Of a stretch of DNA of 64,000 nucleotides, positions 30,973 through 41,135 are shown one piece after another. The DNA is from Eutreptiella sp. 'Long Island Sound 2002' (lineage: Eukaryota > Euglenozoa > Euglenophyceae > Eutreptiales > Eutreptiaceae). The DNA lies in the NCBI GenBank assembly GCA_964036045.1, contig OZ038378.1, positions 186,595,128 through 186,659,127 of the forward strand, read 5' to 3'. Made by a program: the position numbers and the translations under genes. Below the pieces are notes generated by a model. That model worked only from the letters and a program-made list of their open reading frames with translations, made no database searches and had not been told where the DNA came from. How positions within the stretch are numbered: the stretch's first letter is position 1; each line of letters starts with the position of its first letter.

Positions 30973-32330
30973 AAAGCCGTGCGTGGAGCCATAGAGGTAG
31001 AGGCCCCGGGCCCGTCAGGCCTCTGGAACGTGCGGGTCCCCAACACCCAAACGCTCCTCACGGAGGCCCACGACGTGATGTTCGCAGTTCGCGCCTTCTG
31101 GCGGGAACTGTATGACAAACGCCCGGTGGACCTCCCGGGCTTCCAGGCAGTCCTCGGCCGCCATGTCCCCCGGGTCCCTCACAGGGCCTGGACACAGGTC
31201 CAGCAGTACTCCATGCAGGACCTGCAGTCCGCCCTGGACAAGGCCGATGGCAAGGCCCCAGGTCCCAACCACGTGGAGGCCCGTTTCATCAAGGCCCTCC
31301 CGGCACCCGTCCAGTGGCTCCTGGTCCACTCCTACCGGGCCATCCTCCGCGGCGCCCCGCAACCGATGCACTGGAGGGACGCGCACATCTGGCTCAGCCC
31401 CAAGGTACCGGGCTCCGCCAAACTGGACGACTACAGGTCCATAGCCCTCGGCCAGCTGAACATGAAGCTGCTCACGGGCCCCCTCACCCAGCGCATCACG
31501 GAAGTGCTCACACGGCACGGAGTGGTCAGCGACTGGCAGCAAGGGGCCCTCCCTGGCTCCAACACAGGCCCCCCACTGTTCATGGCGCAGCGGCAGCTCC
31601 AGCGGGGAAGGCCCAACTACGTTTTCTCCTTCGACGCGCGCAAGGCCTTCGACACCGCTCCGCACGGCGCAGTCCACCTCATCCTGCGCCACCTCTCTGT
31701 GCCGTCGGAGGTCATCGACCTCCTGATCTTCCTCCACACGTGCGCCAGGCTGTGCATCGTCACCGCACACGGGCCAACGCAGCCCGTCCACATGCTGCGC
31801 GGCGTCCGGCAGGGCAACCCCGAGAGCCCCCTGCTGTAGGCGCTCCTCCTGGAGCCCCTGCTCAGGGCGCAGAGGGCACCGCCTGCGCCCGCAGAGAGGG
31901 GCCGAGCAAGGCCTCATCCAGGCCTACATCGACAACCTGCTGGTAGTGGCCCACACGCTGCAGCATTTCATCGAGGGCGTGGAGGCGGTGGCTGCGTACC
32001 TGGGGATGATGGGCATGGAGGTCAACCCCCGCAAGTGCGCCATGGCCACCACGGAGGGGGTCCCGGGCCTGCAGCTGCGCCTCTGTCCCCACCTGGAAAG
32101 CCCAACGCACTGGGTACCAGGGGCGCACTCCGTCCCCTACCTGGGACTCAAGCTGCAGCTGGACGGGGAGTTCTCCCTGCAGCACAAGCACCGGCTGCGC
32201 CTGGCAGCGGTGCACCACTGGTGCATCAACACCCTCGCGCCACCGAAAGTGGTGCAGGACGTCATCCTGGCGATCCTCGGGGGGGTGACACAGTACGTCG
32301 CCCCTTTCATCGCCGACGACTCCGACCCGC
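30973..32330 (+). pseudogene. LINE-2 ORF2: reverse transcriptase, YIDN in place of YxDD
   Basis: Motifs: DKADGKAPGPNHVEARFIKA (early RT motif with KAPGPN), SPKVPGSAKLDDYRSIAL (motif 2), FSFDARKAFDTAPH (motif A, nt ~31,625-31,665), RGVRQGNPESPLL (motif B, nt ~31,799-31,836). TAG 31,837 and then a phase change near 31,870-31,910 separate motif C, QAYIDNLLVVA, where the usual second Asp is Asn (nt 31,934-31,936). MNPRK-like NPRKCAM and YLGLKLQLDG (thumb-side motifs) follow. The Asp-to-Asn change in the metal-binding pair would be expected to abolish or strongly reduce polymerase activity. Confidence 0.9.
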
Positions 32331-33584
32331 GCGCCACCTGGACCACATCATGGTCCAGGTCGCGAAGGACAGGGCGCGGTACGCCTTCGACGCCTCGCGG
32401 GACAGCCTGCAGGATGACCGGACCCTGGGGCTCACACGGGTACCAACGCGGTGCGAGCAGGCAGCGGTGGCCCTCGTGGGTACACTCGTCCACCACCGCT
32501 CAACCTCCGTGCGCGCCGAGTTCACCAAGATGTTCTGGGAAACAGCCGGCGCGCAAGGAATATGTCCCGAGGTGCACTACCCCGTCCCGGAGTTCGCAAC
32601 TCTAGCGGGAGGTGACTGGGTCCACCGCATACCCCGGGCCCTGGCCGCCCTGGGAGTGGGGCTCTATAACCCCATAGCGTGCCCCAGGGCGGCCCACTAC
32701 AGTCCCCACCAGGCAACATCGTCACGCTGCGCACCGTCAAGCTGCGACACCGCGACACGTGCCGCTTGACAGTGCCGCACACGAAGCCGTGGCATGGGCA
32801 CCACGGGCCACGCCACCCCTTCCCCGACAACGACGACCCGTGGCCGACGGTGGTGCGGGAATGCCTCAACCAATGCGCCGATGAGCACCTTCACTATTGC
32901 TGCCGCGAGCAGGAGCCCACCGACCACCCCGGGTGGCGCAACGCCTTGGTCCACCACTTCCACACCACCGGCACACGGGACCCCCGCCTGAGACTCGTCC
33001 ACCCCACGAGGGCTAAGCAGGACGCCCACACCAGCCCACGGGTGACCCCGGGCGGCCTGCACCTCCACGTCGGGGGCTACGGCCGCTGGGGAGGCCTATC
33101 CCCCCCCACGCGGGGGGCGGCGTACCACCCGCCGGCGGCCCTCATGTACATCCTCCACGACGTACTCGCGGAAAGCGAGCACCGAGAGCCTAACGCGGAT
33201 GTGGCGTGGCCCGAGCCCCTGCGCCCCCGGCCCCACGCGCCGACACCGGTGTGGTTGATGACCACGGACGACCAATGCACCCGAGCGGTGGGGCAAGCGC
33301 AGCTCCAGGCGAAGTGGGTAATAGTGCAGGTGGGGGCAGGCCAGCCCAGGCCCCGTGGACTCCCCCGTGGCACTGCCTTGCTGGTAGCTACGGTGGTGCC
33401 GCACGACCCACACATGGCAGTGCACGCGCTGGAGGACCAGCCAGAAGACACGGGACACCTGGTGGTGCACCAGCGCGGAGGCCCGGCGTGGCTCAAGGAA
33501 CATGTGACGGCAGTCCGGTCCTGGGCAAGCACGATCGCCGGAGCGGAAATCCGGCTGCACGACCCGGCGACACCAGGGCGCTGA
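32331..33584 (+). pseudogene. LINE-2 ORF2: post-RT region, phase broken twice
   Basis: The protein reads from ~32,330 in one phase (HIMVQVAKDRARYAFDASRD) and from ~32,690 in another (GNIVTLRTVKLRHRDTCRLT) up to TGA 33,582-33,584. No named domain is recognised; it occupies the position of the RT thumb/connection region of LINEs. A His/Cys-rich stretch (NQCADEHLHYCC, nt ~32,869-32,905) might bind zinc. Confidence 0.5.
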
Positions 33585-34390
33585 GTGTGGACCAACTGAC
33601 CCCGAGCAACCCCGACGTCCGGTGGCACTCCGCCGACCTCAACGCGGGGTGGCTCAGCCCCACTGGGTACTACTGGATCCCGGAGGCCTGGGGCCACACC
33701 TCTTCCAACGTGTCGGGGGGCGGACCCTGCAAACACGCCACCAGTGTCGCTCTCGCCGCCGACCTCACCCGCACGTGGGCGTTGGCCATCTCGGGCACGG
33801 TGCCCGACGGGGAGGGGGTGGCCGCCTCCCTCCCCCTGCAATACAGCGCCCACCGACCGTGGGTCCACACGGTGGACGCCGAAGTCATCCTCCACCTCCT
33901 GCGACACGCGGATCGCGAGCGGACTATGGGGGTTCCCGTGGGCGCGGCGAAGGTGGTCAACCAGATGCCTCTACGGTGGCTCCGGGACGGCCTGTGCGCG
34001 CGAGGGCGACACGCCGGGCACCGGTTCTGGTACGTCTGAGCCACCTCGGACCACAGTGACGCCCTACTGCACAAGGTGGACTGGGCGGCGTCCCAGGACA
34101 CCGTCCTGCAGAACACGCCCCCGGACCCTGGCCACGCCCAACAAATTGTCGCCGGTCATGACGGCCACCTTGATCTACGGCCCCCCACGATGCGGACGCT
34201 CGGCGAGGTCGCGCAGCCGGCGCAGACGGACCATGCGCTGACGCACCGAGGACGGACACCTCTGGGCACGGCCCACGCCACGGCCTATGTCCACGCCCGG
34301 GACCTCACCGCGACGGCCGGCAACCGCCGGGCGCTGCGGGCCAGAGACGGCCACACGCCGGTGCAGCGCAGGCTCCGCGTCCGTAAGTAG
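33585..34390 (+). pseudogene. LINE-2 ORF2: divergent RNase H-like region
   Basis: Continues in a third phase. HTVDAEVILHLLRHADRE (nt ~33,868-33,920) resembles the tDs..vi..L strand-helix of RNase H, and FWYV, TGA 34,037, then SDHSDALLHKVDWAAS (nt ~34,025-34,093) resembles the C-terminal His...Asn...Asp helix. The first Asp strand is not clear, so the assignment rests on position and these two segments. Ends at TAG 34,388-34,390. Confidence 0.5.
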
Positions 34391-35029
34391 CGGCTCTCCG
34401 GCGTCCCCGTCCTCCCACAACCGTGCCTCCTATGCGGCGGCCTGGAGGAGACCCCGGTGCACATGCACGTGGGGTGCGCCCACTCACGGCTCCTCTGGCC
34501 CCACTACCGCCAGGCGGTACACGAGGCGGCCCGCCACCTCCCACCCGGGGACAAAGCCCTGTGGGTGGCCTCGTGGCGCTCCGCAGGCGCCACATGGACG
34601 GAAGTCCTCTGCTCTGGGCTGGTGCCCGAGGACGCAGAGGCGCAGCTCCGCACCAGAGCTCGCTAGGACCCGCCGGGAGGGAACTCTGTGGACGATTTCC
34701 TCCACCACATGCTCCGGCTGGGGGACTTCGCATGGGAGCTTCGCAACCACCGGCTGGAGCAACTCCTCCGCGAGCCCCTAAGCGCGGCGGCCTGGGTCCA
34801 CCGATGGCTCACCGCGGCAGAGGGCGACCACCACCCCTCTCCCCCGCGCCCTGACAAGGACTCCGTAGCTTCCCTCCGTGTTGTGAATGGCACTCTGGAG
34901 TGCCCGCCACAAGAGGGCCCCACGCGCGTCCCGGAGACCCCTGCGCAACGATACGCCGCCATCCCGATCGAGCGAATGGCGGCCGGACACCCGGCCGAGA
35001 TTCACCGTGATCCGCGGGGCGGGACCTGA
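34391..35029 (+). pseudogene. LINE-2 ORF2: CCHC zinc motif after RNase H
   Basis: CLLCGGLEETPVHMHVGC (nt ~34,427-34,480) has the C-x2-C ... E-T-x2-H-x4-C layout of the zinc motif common at the C-terminus of plant and algal LINE polyproteins, followed by the typical hydrophobic/Trp segment. In phase with the preceding RNase H-like part across TAG 34,388, and continuing across TAG 34,664 to TGA 35,027. Confidence 0.75.
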
Positions 35030-36040
35030 CCACCCGTGGGACGCGGCGACGGGGGAATGGCTGCAAGCGGCCCCGGGGCCGCAAACAGGATGGACTGGGG
35101 ACGTGTCCTCACTCGTCAGGAGGCCCGTCCCCTCCCGCATCGTCCTTCACGCCGCCAACGTACTCCGGGCGACGGAGATACGCAAATGGGGACACAACAC
35201 GGCCACCGTCTGATGGCGTCCCCCGGAGGACGGGGCCGCCCAGCTCGCCGTGGCGCACTTCAAAACTGGGGGGCCGGTATACGACGACGCCCTGTCCCGG
35301 CTGGGCGACACTCAGGGGCCCTTGCTCCTCATGCTCCCCACCGACCTTGCAGCCGTGCTGCGCCAGGAGCTGGACGGCTGCGAAGGGCTGCGAGTGGGGT
35401 GGGAGGCAGTCGCGGACGGCACCCTACTGGCCCTCCTCCACCGGGACGCCGCAAACGGGTGCCAATGGGATACGCTGGCGCCCCACCTCACCGGGCGCCA
35501 CGTGTACATGGCAACCCCCCCCCCAGGGGCACCCCCGCCCGGCGTGGGACGATCTCATCGCCGCCTTCCACGACCACGGGATTCTCCCCGATGACACGTG
35601 GCGGGAGGTCCAGCGGAAGACGCTCGGCAGGGACTACCAGCGCCGCGTCCGCGCCCGCCTGTTGGAGATCCGGGACCCCCTCCGACAGAGGTGGGACGAC
35701 CTCTGGCTCCGCCATCTCGACCCTTGGTCGCCGCCCTCCCACCTCCCACACACCTGCGGACTCTGCGGGGAATGTGACACGGTGTCCTCCGCAGCGTCGA
35801 CAGGCGCCAACAGGTGTGCGCGGTGCGCCCAGGTGGCCGCGTGCCCCTGGCCCAAACCTCCTGCAGGCCCGCGCAGGCGCACGGAGGAGGAGGCCTTGCA
35901 CCGGCGCATCGAGGGGGCACACGCCCCCTCACACGAACGCGCGGGCATCCCGGGCGCTGCCCTTCTGTGGATCCACGTGCACCTGCGGGACCCCACATCC
36001 GTTGCGCATCTGTCGCACGTGTTCGCGCCCTGACCCCCAC
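35030..36040 (+). pseudogene. LINE-2: C-terminal extension with zinc-ribbon-like cluster, function unknown
   Basis: Coding continues with a phase change near 35,000 and another near 35,515 at a C run. An uncharacterised segment (LLLMLPTDLAAVLRQELDG, nt ~35,323-35,380) is followed by an arginine-rich helical part and CGLCGECDTVSS, then CARCAQVAAC (nt ~35,758-35,850), six cysteines in CxxCxxC / CxxCxxxxC arrangement suggesting zinc binding. Stop TGA 36,031-36,033. I know no LINE domain that matches. Confidence 0.5.
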
Positions 36041-36072
36041 CCGCCGCCACCCTTTGCAGAGCCCGCAGTACC

Positions 36073-37257
36073 ATGCCACGCCGACGGGGGGATCGGCCGG
36101 GACACGCCAGGGCCCGCCGCCAAGCGCAGGAGGCGACCGTCGGGGGCCTCGTAGCGGACGCGGTGGCGGAGGCGCATGAGGCGCACGCTGCCGCACGACG
36201 TAACCCGACGGGCAGTGCGAGGGCTTTCCTCAACGAGACCGTCCTCCCGGCCGTCCGCGCCCTGCACGGAGCAGGGGCCCCTACGCTACTCCCGGCGATG
36301 CACCGGATCGTGAACGCTCTACGGGCACTGGATGGAGTGGCACGAGTCCAACCGGTCGGGCCGGCCCCTGTCCATGGGGGACATCCTGCGGCTGACGGGA
36401 GCGGGGTCTGCCATGTCCCTCCGCAGCAGCGCCCCAGCCCTGCTGCACGCCCTCAGGATGCGCTACCCCGGGGACACGGCCCCGTACCTGAACCAGGCGC
36501 GGGCCACATACCCGGGGGGGATGTCCAAGCTGGATGCGGCGCTCCACCTTCTACACCCACCGGACAAGGACCTGGAGGTGGGCGAAATCACGGTGTTCGT
36601 GGAAGGCGCGGACGAGGCGCCCACCCACCCCCGGCCGACCAACTCGGTGTACGACGGCACCAGGCCGATCCCCCCGTACGCCATCGTGTGCGAGGCGGTC
36701 CCCAGGGAGCCCGCCTGGTGCCCCGCCCTCCTGCCGGCGACGCATGCGCCCCGCGGCTGGGCCAACCCAGACCTGTCCCCCCCCCTCTCCAGAACCACAG
36801 GGGGCAGGTCCTCTGGCAAGAGCGCCCTGGCACCCCCCTGCTCCTCCTCGTCGTCGCGACCCGCGGGGACCCGGAACGGGTCCTGGGGATCACCCCCACC
36901 CACCTCTATGGGGCAGCACCCGTACCCCGCCCCCCCCTCCTGGCGCCCGCGGCGCTGGCTGGGGTACACACCTTCCTGCGAACACCGGAGGTCACCGCCG
37001 TTACCGGGGTCCATCTAGTGCGGCTCCCCCCGGCACCACCCGACGACCCCCGGGGGCCCAGGGCCCTGGGCCCAGCCCCAGACTGGGAGTTGTGGCGCGA
37101 CGCTTGGGCCGCGTGGCTCCCCCGCCTCCCCTCTCAATGCCGATGGATGGCCACCGGCCCTCGCCCGTACGGGACTGACGCAACAGCGGACTCCCCACCC
37201 CCTCCCCCCCTCCCCCCCGCAGAGCACTGCACAGCACTGCCCACGGCACGACACTGA
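36073..37257 (+). pseudogene. ORF3-like protein, function unknown, two small deletions
   Basis: ATG 36,073 (MPRRRGDRPG). The phase moves near 36,312 and returns near 36,798. Comparison with the minus-strand copy (58,409-59,520) explains this: this copy lacks about 35 nt at the first point and 13 nt at the second, together 48 nt, which restores the frame. Conserved segments include GSARAFLNET, MEWHESNRSGRPLSMGD, YLNQARATYPGG, EITVFVEGADEAP, GITPTHLYGAAP and PDWELWRDAWA. No known domain recognised. It ends with TGA overlapping the ATG of the next ORF (TGATG, 37,255-37,259). Confidence 0.6.
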
Positions 37258-38165
37258 TGCACCGGGAGGTAATGGGAACGGCGCACCTGCCACCACGCAT
37301 GCCTACCAGGATAACAGGGATGTCAGATTCCGATGGCTCCCCCCAGCGGGACGATAGCCACCATCGCCGGTCCCGCTCCTGCTCCCCCGTCTCCCCGGAA
37401 GGGGCGGGGGAGACCCCCGCGGAGCGCAAGGAGCGGTGGCTGGCAGAGGCGGCGGTGCCGGTCAGGCCGCCGGCTGGACAACCCCTCGCGGCCTCCGCTG
37501 ACACCGGGCCGTCCACCCAGGAGCCTGAGCCGGCCGAGGTGACCGCCCCAGCCGCCCAAACAGCAAGCCCTGCCGCCGCGCCCCGAGAGGGGGCCCCAGA
37601 CGCGCACGGAGCGGAGACCGCAGCCGGAGCGAGCCGCGCCGCGGCCCCGACCGCGGCCCCCGGCACGCCACTGACACGGGGGGTAGCCCCGGCGCATGAG
37701 CCGGGCGCATCGCCGAGGGCTGCCGCTGCTGCAGAGGGGAGCGGGGAGGGTGCGCGAGGGGTTGCGACCGCGGCCCCGGCGAGCCGCGCCACTGCCTCGG
37801 CCGGCCACGCCGCGGCCCCCAGCATTCCTCGAAAGCGGGGGACGAACCCCGCACGGGCCACGGGCGCCTCGCCGGCGGCCGCCGCAGCAGCAGCAGTGGG
37901 TTGGGAGGGCGCCAAGTACCGCGCCCACACCAGCCCCCCCAAGCTGTTCCCCTCAAAGCCCTTCCCCCCGGCGCGGACGCGGCACGTCCGCCCCCCGGCG
38001 CCCGAGCGCTCGCCGCCGGGCGTCACGCTGCCGCAGCTGCAAAGGCAGCGGGAAGCCCAGCTCATGATTCAGGAAGGAGGGGACGGCGCGCAGGCGGAGC
38101 TGCGTGCCAGCCACGGGAGCCCGGAGCGGGCGACAGGAGGCGACAGGGGAAGGTTTGAGGTTTGA
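37257..38165 (+). CDS. ORF4-like Ala/Pro-rich basic protein, truncated relative to second copy
   Basis: Starts at the ATG of the TGATG overlap with the previous stop; the same overlap exists in the minus-strand copy at 58,409. N-terminus MHREVMGTAHLPPRMPTRIT, then an Asp/Ser/Arg segment, a long Ala/Pro/Thr-rich low-complexity region and a conserved basic part (RHVRPPAPERSPPGVTLPQL). Similarity to the other copy stops at 38,153, a few codons before this stop, so the C-terminal half found there (including a His/Pro repeat) is missing. Function unknown; a nucleic-acid-binding structural protein is possible. Confidence 0.5.
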   Translation: MHREVMGTAHLPPRMPTRITGMSDSDGSPQRDDSHHRRSRSCSPVSPEGAGETPAERKERWLAEAAVPVRPPAGQPLAASADTGPSTQEPEPAEVTAPAAQTASPAAAPREGAPDAHGAETAAGASRAAAPTAAPGTPLTRGVAPAHEPGASPRAAAAAEGSGEGARGVATAAPASRATASAGHAAAPSIPRKRGTNPARATGASPAAAAAAAVGWEGAKYRAHTSPPKLFPSKPFPPARTRHVRPPAPERSPPGVTLPQLQRQREAQLMIQEGGDGAQAELRASHGSPERATGGDRGRFEV

Positions 38166-40631
38166 GGTTGGATTTTGCGGGTACGAGACGCCTTTCGGCC
38201 CCGGGGGGCCACCTGGTCGGGCCAGGTGATATCCTCCCCACCGGGTCCTAGTGGGGGGCCCTCCAAGACGCACCTCCTGCCTGGTGGCGGAGTCCCCCGG
38301 GTTCACAGGGCTCGGAGCCCCGTCCTTCCCCGGCTTCCCCGTTTCGCCACTCCCCGGTCAGTGCATCAATTCGCAGCCGTGGCTGCGGGCGCTTACCCAC
38401 TGCGTCGCCCCCCTAATGCGTTGTCGCCTGGGGCGCCGGCGCCGCCGGGCCCGTGCTACTGGCTTGTCGCCAGTGGGATCCCCTTGGGCTGGCGCGGAGG
38501 CTCCCTAGCCTAGGGGTTGGGGCGTGGCGCTGTGCGCCGCTACTGCCTTGGCGGGTGCAGTGCCCCGTCCGTGTGTGCGCGGCGCTCGCGGCCGGTTCGG
38601 GGGGTTCAGGCCGGTACCTGGTGTCGTGTCTCTTCCGTTTCCCTCTTGCCGCCCCGCGTGTCCCGCGCTGCGTGTGGCGGGCCGTCCTGTCTGGGTGTCC
38701 CGTACCCTCGCTCGCTGGTACGCCATTCCACGCGGTCTGTGCGTTCCGCGTGCTCGGTCCGGTTGCTCTTCTGGTTGTCCCCGCGTGCCCTTTGCATGTG
38801 TGTGCGCTCGCGCTCTCGCGGCGTCCGCTCCCCCCTCCCCTGGCTGGTGTGGCGTGCGCACCTCACGCGGTCCCGGCACTGGGCGCTGGTAAGGCCGTTC
38901 CATGTGGTCCGTGCCCCTCCGCGTGTCCTGCCCCGGTCCCTTGCTCCGTCTGGCGTGTCCTGGGGGGGGGCGGTCCGGTCCCGGTTCCCCCCTACTTGGC
39001 TTGGGGTTGTCGGGGTGTCGGAAGGGCGTCCCCGGGGGGGGTGCCTTCCACTGTTGCGAGGGGCGTCTGGGGTCAGGCGCTCCCCCTCACCCGACTGCCC
39101 GCCCACTGGGCGGGCTGTTGGGGTCCGCTATCCACGTGCTGTGGGCGCGGGCGTGCGGGTGTGGGGGCCCTACTCTGTCCCCTTGGTCTGCACGCCCTGT
39201 GGGGGCTGCGTGCCGCGGGGCGGGTCCGTGGCGTTCGTGTGCCGGGGGGCGGGCTGGGGGGTGCCGGGGGGCGTGCTCCGTGCCCCTCGTTTGTGCGGCC
39301 GGGGGGGGGCCTGTAGGGCGGAAGGTCGCTCTGCCTCGTTCCGTCCCTCTGGCCTCCCTGGGCAGGCAACAAAGCGGGTGTCACTGGCGTCGTTCTGTCC
39401 ATGGGGGGCGTGGCCCCCCATACCACTCCGGTTCGTGCTCGCCCGCCTTCACTGGGCGCGATCTGTGCGGCGTCCTGGCGCGTTGGCGCAGGCTCGCTTG
39501 TTCTCTGCGGTTCCTGCGGGAGCCGGCGGCTGGGGCGGGAGGGCGGGCGGCGCTCCGGCTCCTCTCTCGGGCGGGGGGAGGGGGGACCATCCCCCCTGCC
39601 TCGGGGGGTGGGGGCCGGGGCCCCCGCGGCTTGCGGGCCGGTGGGGGGGGTTGGGTGGGGGGGGTCGCGCCGCGGCCTCCCTGCTCCCCCTCTGGGTGGC
39701 GGCCCGCGGTACCCCATCCTGGCCCCCCTCGTGCCGTCGGCGCACTCTCCTCCGGCGTGCGCGTGCGGTCGGGGTCACGGAGCCGCCCCGGGGGGGGGGG
39801 GATGAGGGGAGGCCCGCGGACCGCTCCCCCGGGGGCCCCTGCAGACCTGAACCCCCCCTCTGCCATTCCTGAGTGGGCTGTGGTCATGGGAGGGTCATGT
39901 GGGGTGCGGCCTTCATACTGTTCTGGTGCGCCGCCGTGCGCCGCCCCCTAGCTTGGTCTGCGTGTTGCTCCGGCACGGTGGTGTGGGCGCGCCCTGCGGC
40001 CGCGACCCCCGCAGGAGCGGCTGGGGGCGCTGGGGCGCGCGGTGTGCAGGTCCAGCAGCATCCCCCCCCCCCGCCTCGCGGTCCCTTCTGGGGGAGGGGG
40101 GGCGCCCCCTCGGCTCCGGGGGGGCGGAGGGTCGTTCCTGTGCTTCCCAAGCTGGGGGGGGGGAGCGCGGGGGGGGGGGGGGGGGTGGGGGGGCCGCCCC
40201 CCCGCCCCCCCGCCCCGTCAGGCGTTGGCCTGCCATCCGTTGTCTTCAGCGTGCCCCCCCGGGGTATACTCGTGCCGTGGGGGTTGCCGGGCGGCCGCGG
40301 GTGTCGGGCGCGGCCTGGTCGGCCGCCAACGGGTCAGTGCGGCGGGGGGGGGGGGGGAGGGGGGGGGAACCCCCCCGCCTTGGTTCGCGCCCCCGTCTTC
40401 CCCGGGCCGGCCTCTGACAGGGCCGCTCCGTTTGCGCCGTCCTGGGCGCCGCCGGTCCGCCGTCGGCCGGTAGCGGGCAGGGCGTGCGGGCGCCTGCCTC
40501 GGCCGTGGTGCCCCCGCACCCCGGGTGCAGCGGCCTCTTCGGGGGGGGTGCGGGGCCGCCGTTTCTTCGGTCTGCCTCCGTCCGCTCTTGGGCCTGAGTG
40601 GGAGGGGGGGGGGGGAAGTGGGGGGGGGCCT
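38166..40631. other. GC-rich, G-run-rich DNA between LINE-2 and Ty3-2, no supported gene
   Basis: Long ORFs occur in several frames of both strands, as expected for stop-poor GC-rich DNA. Dense G and C runs lie at 39,560-40,620. Removing Ty3-2 would join 40,631 to 56,047, so this stretch is likely to be the downstream continuation of the minus-strand LINE-2-like copy at 56-59.5 kb. Confidence 0.5.
38990..39232 (-). repeat. Isolated satellite fragment, inverted
   Basis: The reverse complement reads as monomer B followed by the start of monomer A of the 23-25.7 kb satellite (CACGCAGCCCCCACAGGGCG, CAGCACGTGG, GCCCGCCCAGTGGGCGGGC, GACGCCCCTCGCAACAGTGG). Only one unit is present. Confidence 0.9.
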
Positions 40632-41135
40632 TGTAAGTGCGGCTAACCCCCATCTGCTCAGATTTTGGTCATTTTTTCTGCTTCGGCGGAATCGCCGCCC
40701 CGCAGCTCAGTCTCAGGATCAGACCTATATATTTCTGATGTGCCGGATCTGATTCCGCGGTCCATTCATCGTAAATCCGTCGCGTTCCGATCATTTACCT
40801 GGAATTGCCAATTGCCGCTGATGCGCGCCCGAAGCCAAATCAGCCAAATATTTTTTTACAATCGGATTTTTATAAATCTTTTCAGATAGATATGGACACT
40901 CAGATGTACTTAGGAATATCCGCATCAATTTTTTCTCATAGACTGGGATTTTTAACCGGATAACAATCAGCATGGATCTTGCCTCCGTTGTCGCCGCTCT
41001 TGCCTCCGTTGTTGTCCGTGTATCCGGTTCTGCCCCCAACAGCAGCGTTCAGGTCGACTCCTCGCGTGCCTGCCCCCCTGGTCTTGCCGGCCCTGAGCCC
41101 TCCGGCACCATCCACGACCTAGGGCAGCACTTTCA
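40632..41135 (+). repeat. 5' LTR of Ty3-2
   Basis: Starts TGTAAGTGC and ends GCACTTTCA, an inverted terminal pair with one mismatch and the canonical TG...CA. It is matched by the 3' LTR at 55,544-56,046 with roughly twenty scattered differences by eye, so the insertion is not very recent. TATA-like sequences at 40,726-40,734 and ~40,868 are candidate core promoters. It contains ATG 40,972, which opens the gag frame. Confidence 0.95.

Larger units (their letters stand above)
25701..38153 (+). mobile_element. LINE-2: GC-rich non-LTR retrotransposon with associated downstream ORFs
   Basis: Directly after the satellite come ORF1, a C2H2-bearing segment, endonuclease, RT, RNase H-like region, CCHC motif and a further zinc-ribbon-like region (to ~36,040), then two unrecognised ORFs (36,073-38,165). 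A second, minus-strand copy of the last two ORFs lies at 56.05-59.52 kb and begins abruptly inside the first of them, as 5'-truncated LINE copies do, which supports these ORFs being the 3' part of the same element. That linkage is an inference; they could be a separate element. The similarity between copies ends at 38,153. Confidence 0.7.

Noticed and set aside
38453-39951. Long plus-strand ORFs in the G-rich block, such as the one ending near 39,872
   Set aside because: Overlapping long ORFs exist in nearly all frames; composition is low-complexity and no motif is recognisable.
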